From assembly GCA_027625915.1 (NCBI GenBank), contig JANTQA010000047.1:11656001-11720000 (forward strand): a stretch of DNA of 64,000 bases, read 5' to 3'. Positions 1-10,779 of this stretch are shown piece by piece. This DNA comes from Anaeramoeba flamelloides (Eukaryota > Metamonada > Anaeramoebidae). Below the pieces are notes generated by a model, which saw only the letters and a program-made list of their open reading frames with translations, was not told the DNA's origin and did no database searches. Numbering within the stretch: position 1 is the stretch's first letter; every line of letters begins with the position of its first letter. Position numbers and translations under genes: made by a program.

Positions 1-2290
1 AACACAAAAGTATGAGTAACTTGAAAATAAAAACTAAAAAGCAAAGCCTAAAAATGACCAAAGGTTTAAGGATAAATCAGATCAACAAAAAAAAAAAAAG
101 AAATTACAAAAATTAAATAACAATCCCCCAAGTGAACATTCATGATCAATTATCAAATTAAATTAAATCAATCAAAAGTATTGTGGCTGTGATTTTGGGA
201 ATCCTTAATAAAAGATAGCATTGTTTTATTTTTTTTTTTTTTTTGATTTTTTACCAATTGCTTCTTATAAACTCTTTTTAAATTGCTTTCTCTTTTTTCC
301 TTTTTTCTTTTCAATTTTTTGGTTTTGCTTTTTTAAACATAAAAAAAATTGGGTGTGTCTTTCCCTTGAACAATCTTAGAAATCTATGGTTTTAAACTCA
401 AATTACCTTTGAGAAAATTTAAGTAAAAGGGCATTTCGAGTGTAATTTACACTTCTTCCATCAATAATAATAAAATACTTGTTTATTTTATTACAACTAC
501 ACGTATCATTTTTTAATTGTTTAGATGTGCTTTTTGTACAATTTTAACTAATAATAATTTTAGAGTCATTCGAACCATGTAGTATGAATATAATTTTTAT
601 TCAATAGCAACATACTTTAATTACAGACTTCTTGGTGGTAGATGGCTATTCCCATTAAAAAAAAATGAAAAATAAATTTTTTTGTTATTTCAATAATATA
701 ATCTATACTTGGAAAATAAATATTTATTTTTATTTTAAACACAAATACTATACTTAATGAACTCATCTATTCCAAAAATTGTTCATCAAACAAGAATATT
801 TGATCACAAAGATTTGACAAAAAAATTAAATTCGTGAATTTTTGTGACCAAAATTTCTCAGTCATCTGTATGGATTTAATAGTGTCTTTTAAATAATATA
901 AAATTTTATTTTTTACTTTCGTTTTCACAAGTTTCCCACATTTAATTTCTCAATTAGTAATAAAAATTCATAACATAAGAAGTTTGCTTTTCTTAAAATA
1001 AAATCAATCAAATCATTATTTTTATTTTTTTTTTTTTCCTATTTTACCTTTAAAGTTTAAAAATACTTTTTGTTTATTTTTTCCTTACATAAAAAAATAG
1101 CAAGTTTACTTCTCTTCAAATAAAATCAATCAAAAATTCACAAAATGGAAAAACAATTGAAACTGGCTAAAATTACTTTGTTATCAATTCTTTAAACGAA
1201 CCATTTTTTATTTTTTTTTATTATTGTGAATTTTTTGTGACCAATCAAAATGAAAATGCTATGTTTGAATCTTTATTTTAAAGGAGTAAATTAAATTTTA
1301 GTTGGTACAATTTCATCCCATAAGTTTCTTTATAAAGTACCATTAAAGCTTAATTCTCTTTTTTTTTTATTTTTTTTTTGAAGTTAGAATGATAATTGTA
1401 AAACAATACGCCATTCAAACGTTACCTTAAAAAGTTATAAGACATAAAGATTAATTGTCTATTTTAAAATGGTCTTTTATCAAATAGAAAATTCAATTTC
1501 TCTCATACCATAAGGATAAAATTTTTAATTTCTGTTCCGTTATAAGAGAAAAAAAATTTTTTTCTCTTTAACAAAGACAAAAATTGAATTTCAAAAAAAA
1601 CAATCACCAAATGAACAGTAATTGCAGAAATTGCAGAAACTTGAAAGTATTTTTCAATCATTCCTTTTAAAATGTTAAAACCTGTGGTTTTTCAATTTTA
1701 AAAATTGAAGTCATCTATTCACAGACATAATTTTAGAATTTGTTTGTCAATGAGTACATAAACCAAAAAAAAATGGAAAGGATAATTGTTTTTTAATCTT
1801 TTTATTATATCATTTACAGTTTATGACAAACTTTCATAACCAATTTACAGTTAATCATACAATATAAAATTTTACTATTGGAAAACAATTTAAAAGTCTT
1901 ATGGATTTTCATGGTAGTGTTGGAACGGGTGTAGCTGAATAAATAAAAAGAAGACTAGCGGAAATTTTTTTCCCATTTTAGATTCAAATCTCACAAACAG
2001 AATTTTTAAAGGTACCATTGTTTGATTCGCTAATTTTAGAGTTTTGCTGTCTTTTATCAGAATTGATTGTTTTTAGTTTTAATTCTGAAAAACGCCAACC
2101 AAAATATTTCTTTATTTGAAAGAAAAAACAATAAAATAAAAATATTTGTTGATTTCTTTTTTCTTATTTTCATCATATAAATTTATTTTGAAGATCTAAT
2201 CTTGTTGAAAAAAAGCTATTTATTGGAACAAATTTTTTGTTTTTGAAGCACCAGACACCACAGGGGGTTTTAATTTTTGAAAAATTAAGC
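1..2290. other. Gene-free AT-rich stretch with minor direct repeats
   Basis: No intact gene is visible. A short frame open from the left edge (3-116, ending TAA) is Lys-rich and could be the tail of a gene outside the window, but nothing else supports it. Two related segments at about 960-1030 and 1085-1145 share 'aataaaatcaatcaaa' and form a loose direct repeat. The segment around 545-640 ('gagtcattcgaaccatg', then 'caacatac') resembles 5910-5975 ('gagttatttgagccatgg', then 'caacatac'), so the left edge also holds pieces of dispersed repeats. Confidence 0.5.
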
Positions 2291-2486
2291 CCAAAATACA
2301 GTTTATTAAATAACCCGTTTCAAAGTTTTAATATGTGTTTTGGAAAATTGTTTGTGTTGTTTTTTGAAATAACTATTGTTTTTTTTTTTAACGTTTTTAT
2401 TTTTTCTTTTACTGTTGTTTTCTGTTTTTATTTTGTGTTTTCCGAAAAATACTGTTCAGTTTAACTATACTTTCAAATCAAACAAT

Positions 2487-2735
2487 ATGTACAATAGATC
2501 ATATTATCCAAATGTTTTTCTACAGCCTCCAAGGCCAATCTCCTGATAAAAGATATCTAATTCAACCAAATTTTAGCAAAACAACACCAAAATCCACTAC
2601 AAACAAATCTTTCAACTTGAATACTGATAAATTCAAAATAATAATTTCAACTTTTTGGTTCATTTTCCATTTTTTAAATTATTTTGTACCTAGGCTTTGG
2701 ATAAAGATAAATCAAGGCATTTTTTTGGTTTAAGT
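2487..2735 (+). pseudogene. Decayed coding fragment of unknown family
   Basis: From the ATG at 2487 a frame reads MYNRSYYPNVFLQPPRPIS and stops. The +1 frame then continues with protein-like composition (SPDKRYLIQPNFSKTTPK...). A single frame slip near 2540 would explain both halves. The sequence 'tttttctacag' at 2516-2526 could instead be an intron acceptor, making the second frame an exon. No domain is recognised. Confidence 0.3.
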
Positions 2736-2987
2736 ACAAAGAAACTTTGTAGAATTAATTGAGTTTCGAAATGTTCTTCAAAAGGAAATGTTTTGAAAGT
2801 AGAGTTATTATGTATGAAAAAGGAAATTGAACTAAAAAGTTTTTTTAAATTTATTTAAATTTAGCAGTAAATAGAAAAAAAATCAATAAAAAGGATCAAA
2901 AGAGTTTCTAAAAAACTTTTTTTACTGGTATCTCCACATATGTCGACAAAATGAGATTTAATTTTTCAAAGTTTTTTGAAAATGAAA

Positions 2988-3155
2988 TACTGGTATTTGA
3001 ATTCTAAATGGGAAAAAATTTTCACTTCCTTTTTCATATTTTTCTTTTCCATACATTGAGAGTTTTCAAAGAGTGTTGTGATTTGTGGCTTTGTTTGAAA
3101 AAGGAAATTGAAAATCAAGTGAAAATTATTTCAATTTCTTCTACAAATGCCAGTA
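2988..3155. mobile_element. Inverted-repeat element, family A, copy 1
   Basis: About 170 bp with imperfect terminal inverted repeats: 'tactggtatttgaattctaa' at the left, and 'atgccagta' at the right preceded by 'caagtgaaaattatttcaatt'. The core 'gtgatttgtggctttg' is shared with the copies at 5050-5205 and 51398-51577. There is no coding capacity. This has the structure of a non-autonomous DNA transposon (MITE). Confidence 0.65.
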
Positions 3156-3966
3156 AACCAAAATTTTCATTTTATTTTCCTTTTTTCCTTTAGTCTATCG
3201 TCTTCGAATCGTATCTTGTTATTGGGTGACTTTATATATTTGTTTTCATTCTTTTTTTTTCCTCTATTGGATGAGATAAGAATCCTCGATGAAACAATAT
3301 TTCATATTGAATCAAAAGTTAATTAGCCAACATTTTATCTGATTAAAATTCTACAAGAACATGCCCAATGACCAAATTATTTATAAATCAATTCATTTGT
3401 CAATAAGTTTAATAATGAGAGTAAATTAAATCTCTAAAAAGATCAATTTTCATTAATTATATCGAGATCTTGAAATTTTTCAATCATAATAGAAGAAATA
3501 ATATTTTAGAAAACTTTGAATAAAAATTTCTTATATGACTTCGAGAATAACAGTATTATTTTCAAGATATACTTTTTTTTAAAAAATAAACACACTCTTG
3601 AAAACTTTTCATTTCAACAACAAATAAAAAAAAAAAAAACAACTGAAAAATGTGGAAAAACAACAGTTAAAAACAAAATTTGAAAAACAACAGTAAAAGT
3701 TTGAAAAAAAATATAAAAGTCAGCACGGGTTATTGAACACATTGTATTACCTTTTACCAGTGTTGTTTAGACACTTTCCTTATGAAGATCTTTTTGAAAA
3801 AAAAATTATCAAAAAAACGATCTCAAGCCATATTTTGAACACACTGTGGCTAAACTTTATTATTGAATTTGTTTGTTTGGTTCTTTGAAAGTAGAATTTG
3901 TAAAAAGTATTAACAAAAAAGAACAATCAAAATTTCTATTTTGATTACCCACACCTAACAATTTAC

Positions 3967-4545
3967 TTGCCGATCATTTTTTCGCTTGGTCTATTAATAC
4001 TTTCGATTAACTATTCTCCTGATGCAGAAACTTTATCACAAAAATTACTTTTTTGTCAAATTCAAAGATCTTATTCAATGAGAAAAATTATGCGAAATTA
4101 TCTCGAATTATGTGGTGTTGTGAAAATTATTTGTTTTTTTATTTGTTATGGTTGTTAGTTTTTTTCAAGTCTTCTGAGTATAATGTGATTTTTAGAGCAA
4201 TTATGAAAAAAAAAAAAAATCAAACGAACCTTATTTATTGATTCATAGGACAGATCCCAAAACTTTTGGAGCTCACTACCATTTGGTGAGTGGTTTTTAA
4301 AATATGAGTTTTGTTGTGGAAGGTTAGTTTTGAAGATCTGTGCAATAATATTCTTTGTAAGAATATTTTTTGTTTTTTGTTTTTCCTTTTGGAAAACATT
4401 TCTTAAAAAGGTCATCGAAAAAAGTTCTTTTTGCTTGTGCACGCAACTGAGTATTATTAGTTTGTTTTTTTTTTTTTAATTGTATGTAGAGATTTGTTTC
4501 TTGTTTTGAATTCCTGAAATATTTAAAGACAAATCGCCTCAACAA
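3967..4545 (+). pseudogene. Possible coding debris, two overlapping open stretches
   Basis: The plus strand shows protein-like stretches in different frames: ...SPDAETLSQKLLFCQIQRSY... at about 4015-4080, and after an acceptor-like 'gattcatag' at 4241-4249 a frame of about 85 codons beginning DRSQNFWSSLPFGEWFLKYE. Neither has a convincing start or a recognised domain, and the second becomes Phe-rich as expected of translated T-runs. They are listed as possible decayed exons, not as a gene. Confidence 0.2.
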
Positions 4546-5049
4546 ATATTTATGAGAAAAAATAATTGTTAATTTTTTTTTTGGGTGTGAAATATTTTTT
4601 TATTCGAGTTGTAAAACTCTTTTAACTAACTCAATAAATTTAAAAAAAGAGAGAAATATCGTTTTAACCAACAAATGTGCTAAAGTTTGTTGAGTCTTCA
4701 CCTTTGTGTTTTTTAATTGGTTTTTCTGAATCACATCTTTTTCTACTTTTGAAAGATAAAGAAAAGTTCTGTTTAAAAATTAAATTTTTCAAGTTTTATT
4801 TGAAAAAAAGTCTATCTCTGGTTTCGGAGAAGTAAAATATCTAAATTTTGGAATTGTTTGATTCACATAGAATCATTAATTAAGGAACTTTACATTTTTT
4901 TTAAAAAATAAACTATATTTATAAAAAAAAGGGGAAAAAATGTTACTTTATTTTTCTTCTTTTTCCTTTTTGTCAAGAGAGTACTCAAATATAAATGTTG
5001 AAATTGGTGCTTTCTATTTATTTGTTAGACCCTTTTTTAAGATTATATA

Positions 5050-5205
5050 TACCAATATTTGAATTCTAAATAGGATAAAATTTTCACTTCCTTTTCCATA
5101 TTTTTCTTTTACAAATTGAGTCTTGAAAGAATTAGGTTGTAATTTGTGATCTCTTTTTGAAAATCGAAAATTAAACTGAAGCGAAAATTTTTTCCTATTA
5201 ATAAT
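5050..5205. mobile_element. Inverted-repeat element, family A, copy 2
   Basis: About 155 bp. The left end 'taccaatatttgaattctaa' and the right inner repeat 'gcgaaaattttttcc' match family A, as does the core 'gtaatttgtgatctc'. The right end is eroded. It is non-coding. Confidence 0.6.
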
Positions 5206-5269
5206 AATTGTCAAATTAATTATATAAAAAGAGTTGTATAAGTGATTAGCGCCTACAAAGGACAAGCCC

Positions 5270-5830
5270 AAGAATTAAAGTATGTTGTTATTGGGTGAAA
5301 AATCAAATTAGTGTCCCATGTTTCGAATGTCTCTAAAAAATCGATTAGTAAAAGTAGTATGATTTGTACATCTCATCAATTAAAAATGATCCACATTTAT
5401 TAGTAAAAAAACAAACAATTTGAGGAAAAAAATTTGCAATTTGAGACAAATTTAAAGGTTGGGTTATCAATACCCATATTCCAAAGTTGCAAAATATATC
5501 TCTCTTAAATTTGTTACAAAAGTAGATTAATCAAAAAAATTCAATATTTTTTTAAAAAATTAAAAATTAACTCGAGATAATTTTGAAAAATTATTTGAGT
5601 AATATTGGTAAATTATTGATATTATAATTAGCTTTTATAAAAAGAAAACAAAACTAATCAGTTCTTTGGGGTTTTTATGTTGATATTTATAGAGTTAATC
5701 TATGAAATTCAAAAATTAGAGACAAAATAGTTACTTTTGGAAGTTCTAAATATGAATTCTTAAATACTGAAATAATATTATTTAACTTTTGATTTTTTAG
5801 ATTTGGAAAAGGAATTAAAAAAAAAATTCC
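5270..5830. repeat. Dispersed repeat G, copy 1 (partner 58665-59215)
   Basis: A diverged direct repeat of about 550 bp. Shared islands in the same order include 'attaaagtatgttg', 'tctctaaaaa', 'tcatcaattaaaaat' against 'tatcaattaaaaat', 'gagacaaat', 'aaagttgcaaaatat', 'cttaaatttgt' and, near the end, 'ttttagattcgg' against 'ttttagatttgg'. No terminal inverted repeat or coding capacity was seen, so the class is unknown. Confidence 0.6.
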
Positions 5831-6089
5831 AAAATAATAGATTTTTAATTGTAATTATTATTAAAAAAATAAAATAATTTACTGTGCAATAAGATTTATA
5901 ATAGATTTTTTAGAGTTATTTGAGCCATGGTGTACTAATGCCAATTACACCCAATTACAACATACGTTGATTAAAGAGAAATATATGGTGAAACCAATCC
6001 GTTAAAGGTGTTGAACCATAATTAACTATTTTTTTATAGACTTCTTATACGTGTAATGATCATAGAAACTAACAATAAATGATAAATAA

Positions 6090-6400
6090 ATAAAATGTTT
6101 GAAAATTTTTTATCGAAGACCTATATATTCAAAATAATTCAAAGAAACCAACAATAAACCCAACTTAAATATGATATTGGTACTGTAAAGTTCTATTGGT
6201 TAGAAGTGAGAAATTAGAACAATGAAGGAACAAATTGATACCTTTTTCTTTAAAAAGAGCGTTCATTTTTGGGTATAATCTTATTAAAGTGAAAAATAAT
6301 AAATTTCAAAAAAAAAATGAAAAAAATTTTGAAAATTTATCAACAAATTCAATTTTTCATTTGTAATTTAATTGAAATATCAATAAATAATCCTTCAAAG
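6090..6400. repeat. Dispersed repeat F, copy 1 (partner about 30835-31130)
   Basis: The sequences 'gaagacctatata', 'aacaataa', 'aaatatgatattgg', 'aagttctatt' and 'atgaagga' recur in order at 30838-30965. There is no coding capacity. The 30.8-kb copy lies immediately upstream of a PH-like exon remnant, so the repeat could be a duplicated intron or flank. Confidence 0.5.
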
Positions 6401-6831
6401 ATGATTCTATCTTAGATATATTGGGGTGTTAAATATTTGTTGGGGTAAAGGTTTGTCAGTGTGGGTTTTTTATAGCGCTATGGTATATTAAATAGTAAAT
6501 CGTGAAAAAAAAATGAAAAAAAATAATATCTTGAAATTAGAAACAGATGTGAAAATATGGTTCCTTCAAGACTAGGCTCACTTTAAATGATATTTTCAGA
6601 AATTTATTTTTGCTTTAAAATGCTTGGTACAGCTTTTAATATTTAAAAGTACAAGTATTCAGTATATTTTCAAATTATTTCAAATAAAAATATTTTCCTT
6701 GATGTGTAGGGTTATAGTTATATTTGTTTTGGAAGTAAATCAAATAGATATTTTAATAATAAAAACTATTATTGTTTTAAAATATCCTATATAAAAAATT
6801 GACTAAATACATGCAAATTTTTAGAATTGAC

Positions 6832-7388
6832 AACTAAAATCCAAAATTTTCCACACAGATAAAATAGTTACAAAGAATCACAATAATACATTTTATATTC
6901 AATTTATAAATTATTTGGATTTTTTTTTTAAAAAATATGAAAATATTTTTTTTCTCTTTTAGTTTTTTGTTTTGATTTTTTTTTTTTCGAAATTGCCTAA
7001 CTGCTTTCGTTTAATCCAAAATTTATTTCAAGAGATGATATTGGGTTATATTGGGTTATTATACTTTAGAGAACTTAGAATAAATTGGTTGATGGTATTC
7101 AACCAATGGCTTGATCAATAATTGTTAATATAATTTAAAGGAATTTATCTACATATATTTTTCATTTTTCTCTCCAAAAATTTCAACATAAACTTGATCT
7201 GTTGGTATTTCGAATTATTTATTTACTGTTTTGTTAGTATTGAACTGAATAAAAAATTGTTAAATTTTCAATAAGGGAATGGTTCTAATCTAGATTGTAG
7301 TTAATATTTCTTCAAGAATTGATTAAATTGGATTATAATTTTCTAAAATTGGATTTTGGTCTATTAAAAATGTTGAATTCGGGTTTAA
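6832..7388. mobile_element. Inverted-repeat element, family H, copy 1
   Basis: About 557 bp. The left end 'actaaaatccaaaattttcc' is an imperfect inverted match to the right end, whose reverse complement is 'acttaaacccgaattcaaca'. Interior features 'gttgatggtattc' and 'ccaaaaatttcaac' recur in the copy at 53824-54358. It is non-coding. Confidence 0.55.
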
Positions 7389-9067
7389 GTACTCTTGAAA
7401 AAATATAATTTCTTTGTTAAAGGGGGTATTTGAATTTTTTTTTATTTTTTTTTAATTGTTCATTTTTTTGAACATAAAAAATACTAATGTGTTACAAATC
7501 AGAAAAAGTAACTATTTTACCAAATTACTTTTTTAAAATCTGGAAAAATCAATCTAATTCTTCCAATAAAAAATCACCAAAAATAGTTTTTTAAAATATG
7601 AAAAATTCAACTTGAAAATGAAGAATAAAATTTTAATTTGTTTATTTCATATTAATAATTTATAAATCGGTTTTAATTGTTTTATGAAGGTTATTACTAA
7701 TCCAAATATAAAAGTAAAAATAGATTTTATAATTATTTCTCAATTTTTTAAATGTTTTCAAGCTATTAAAACCCCTTCAATATTAATAATTCTTTTATAT
7801 ATTATTATTATTTCTATTAATAATAATAACTTATTCTGTGATTAACAATTCGTTGTTTATTGCTCTAATATTTGAAAAAAAATAGTAATTTTCAATAAAA
7901 TGTTAATATTTTTATTAATATTGTCCAAAATCAGATTAATAATCTTTTTATCTGATCTCAAATGTATAAATTATTTGGTTTATTAATTTTTTTTTCTTAT
8001 TTTTAGGAGAGAATTGTCATTTTAAAGGTTATTTTTTCCATACAAACTATCAAAATTTTCTAAAAGTTAGTTTTCCTTTAAAAAAATGTTTTGTGCGTTT
8101 TTTTTTTTTTTTTTTTTTTTTGAAAAAAAAATCCAAAGTTAAAAAGTAAAAGAAAGTGTTGTTTTTACTGAAAATTAATGAGAAAAAATCATGTTTTCTC
8201 TGTAAATTTGGTAAAATAATTATAACTTGTGTATTTTAAGTGTTATTTAGTTGTTTAATAAGGTGAATTACAACATAAAAGGAACAAAAATTATATTTAG
8301 ATATCCTAAAAACCAAATGCCCTGGAATTAAAATAAATATTAAAGTCTGAAATCAAGGAAATAATACTATAACTTTTTCATAAAATTAATAAATTTGTCT
8401 TTTTACTTGGACTTTCCAACCTTTTTTTTACAAACCTGAATGAAAATTTTATTTTCTTTATTTTTCTATAAATAGTAAAAGTTATCTTTGGAATCTAAAA
8501 AGCCTTGGGTCGGGTTTTTTATTCATTAAAATTGGTTTTTCTGAGAATCAACAACATATGTCAATAAAAAGGTGAAAATAACCAGATCGTGATATATTAA
8601 CTTTTTGTGGTGTAATCGTATTCTAGATAATTATCCATAATTGTTTTCTCATTAAGGGGTAAGCTCCAACTCGTTATACGTGTTGATTTATTGTGGTATT
8701 TTAAATTCATTACCAAAAAAGAATTATCATTCTGAAGAAATTGGATAAAACAATTCCTGATTCCCAAAGCTAAAAAAGAAAAACATTAGTAACAAAAAAA
8801 AAAAAAAAAAATTGTCAAATGTACCTGTGCAAAAAGTGATATCTTAATATTTCAAGCTTTTTCCAAGCAATAGATCAAATTTTGAGAACATTTAAAATAC
8901 TACAAGTTGCTGTTAAAATATTTTGAACGGCTTGGGGAACTGTTTTGTGTATATAGATATGAAATTGAAATTCTGAAATATTCAAATTACAATTTTTAAT
9001 ATCGATCTAAGAAAGGGAAAATTGTGAAAAGCATTGAAATTCCTGAAACTTTCAGATTTTTTTGTTT
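7389..9067. other. Gene-free AT-rich stretch
   Basis: There is nothing coding. It holds homopolymer T/A runs (for example the T-run at 8100-8120) and TTATTA-type low complexity at 7795-7830. No inverted-repeat pair was found, although diverged ones could be missed by eye. Confidence 0.5.
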
Positions 9068-9946
9068 TTGTTGTGAAAATAATTTTGGTCATTAAAAAAA
9101 AGTTGGGTTCAGTCAAAAATTTCTTTTGTTTTTTTAAATAGCAAATATTGGTAAAATGAATTTTTGATCAAGGTATCATTTTATGAATTAACCTTACATT
9201 TAAGAACTCCCAAAGTCACTACCAATTATAATTTTTAAAATAAAATATTAAATAGTCGCATTTCGACATTTTAGAATTGTTTTGGAAGTCTAAAAGTACA
9301 AAAATTTACTTTTTAACAGTACAATTCACTAAAAATATTAAAATTTTTTTTATTAGATAACATTCCAAGGCCATTTTTGTGATTGTTAGGGAAGACCAAA
9401 AATGAATATTTGTTTTAAATTAAGGTTTGTTATTTTGGATTTAAAGAATTTAAAGGGTTTTTAAAATCTTGATATTTTCTTATTTTTTTTTTGATTGTAA
9501 AACATTAGTGAAAATCAATCTCTTTTTGAAAAAATATCTTTTTGGAAGATTATTTGATTTAATTTGATTAAAAACCTTATTTAAGATTAGCTTTGATAAA
9601 TTCACGTTCTCTAATAATGATAAATATCTTATTGAATTAATAGATTTGAATATTTCCTAATAAATAGTTTTCTTATTTTTAGTAAAGTTGACAATTAAAA
9701 TTCAATTTTTGATTTTTTCTACTTCCAAAGCAATTCCAAAGTGTCGAAATGAAACTAAATAATGTTTCTTCTGAAAATGTTAATTGATAATGACTTTGGT
9801 TTTTCTTAAATGTAAGATTTATTCATAAAATGATACCTTGATCCAAAATTCATTTTACCAATATTCCCTCATTAAAAAACAAAAGAAATTTTTGACTGAA
9901 CTAATTTTTTGTTAATGAACAAAATTTTTTTCACAAAGGGAAAGAA
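9068..9946. mobile_element. Element with long terminal inverted repeats, about 880 bp
   Basis: The left arm (9068-9295) contains 'cagtcaaaaatttcttttgt', 'atttttgatcaaggtatcat' and 'aaatagtcgcatttcgac'. The right arm (9718-9946) carries their reverse complements, 'acaaaagaaatttttgactg', 'atgataccttgatccaaaat' and 'gtcgaaatgaaactaaataa'. The arms are about 230 bp with scattered mismatches, around a 420-bp non-coding centre. The form is a fold-back or long-TIR DNA element. It lies 830 bp upstream of the gene at 10780. Confidence 0.75.
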
Positions 9947-9975
9947 ATTTTCTATTGGTAAATTTAACTGGGATT

Positions 9976-10101
9976 AAGAAATTCTTTCAGGTGTGTTTTT
10001 GTCAACAATTTCACCGTTTTCGTCTGAAAAAGTAGTCACAAATAGACAAGGATTTGATACAAATATTTTTTTGATTTTATTCAATTTCTGTTTGATAACT
10101 C
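9976..10101 (-). pseudogene. Coding remnant with motif FSDENGEIVDK
   Basis: The minus strand is open for about 41 codons, ending ...FVTTFSDENGEIVDKNTPER-I-S-stop. An intron-acceptor-like 'ctactttttcag' immediately precedes the DENGEIVDK part. A second copy of this peptide (FSDENSEIVDKTP) lies on the plus strand at 52119-52157, again preceded by 'gttttcag'. The two are probably exon fragments of one gene family. The function is not recognised and no complete gene is visible. Confidence 0.35.
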
Positions 10102-10518
10102 ATCTTTGTATTTCGTTAAATTTCCCAAGAAACTTGACTTTGTTTTCAACCGTTGTTACAAACACAAACACTAGTTACTGATCGCTTAATAAAAAAATTC
10201 AAAATTGCGTTTAAAAAAAAATGATAAAATGTGCTGCTTTCAATTTATATTTCTCATTTTCGATGAAGATTTAAAGAAAACCCCAACTTTGAGTCCTTCT
10301 TTCTCTTCTTTAAATTACAGTTTTTCCCAAAAATTTATTTTTTTTCTGAAAAAACATTTGATCTTTCTCTTTCAAAAACAATAAGAAAAGAATAAACTTT
10401 CTGGCAATTTCTTGGATTGTCCGATTTTAAAAAAACTTTTTATAGTTTGATTTAAAACCAAATCTTCAAATCTGATCTTTTCGAAAACTCTAATTCAACC
10501 TCATTAATAAGAATGAAG

Positions 10519-10772
10519 GTAAATTTCATTGTTCGTTCCTATTTTTTCTTTTCCAAATATTACCAAATTGAAACAAAAATTTTTTCATTTTTTTATTTTT
10601 ATTTACAAAAAACAAAACTTTTTTTATTTTATTTTTGCTATATTTTTTTTTGTTATTTTTATTTTAATTTTTTTGTTATTTTTATTTTTATTTTTATTGC
10701 TATTTTTTACCTTTTTATTTTTAATTTTTTTAACACTTTATTTTTGACTTTTTTACAAAAAACATTTTTCAG
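10519..10772 (+). other. Probable 5' UTR intron of the downstream gene
   Basis: The donor 'aatgaag|gtaaat' at 10519 and the acceptor 'catttttcag' ending at 10772 bracket 254 bases that are almost pure T with some A, as in other introns here. By chance the segment has no stop, so a naive reading would start at the ATG at 10513 and add 89 Phe-rich residues. Splicing joins ATGAAG to ACAAACAATGACT, which puts the upstream ATG out of frame and leaves the ATG at 10780 as the start. The bases 10102-10512 are probable promoter and leader with no other feature seen. Confidence 0.7.
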
Positions 10773-10779
10773 ACAAACA

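Larger units (their letters stand above)
2300..3790. repeat. Imperfect long inverted repeat, arms about 2300-2470 and 3590-3790
   Basis: The left arm contains 'aataacccg' and, further on, 'cttttactgttgtttt'. The reverse complement of the right arm contains 'aataacccgtgctgac' followed by 'cttttactgttgttttt' and 'aactgttgtttttcc', in the same order. The arms are diverged and the 1.1-kb interior contains a separate small element (2988-3155). It is probably an old inverted-repeat element split by a later insertion. The arm boundaries are approximate. Confidence 0.45.

Noticed and set aside
3008-3193. 61-codon frame MGKNFHFLFHIF...
   Set aside because: It lies across a family A inverted-repeat element, so it is element sequence rather than a gene.
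10513-10779. An 89-residue Phe-rich N-terminus for the 10.5-kb gene
   Set aside because: It lies between a good donor and acceptor and is nearly pure T, so it is intron, not coding.
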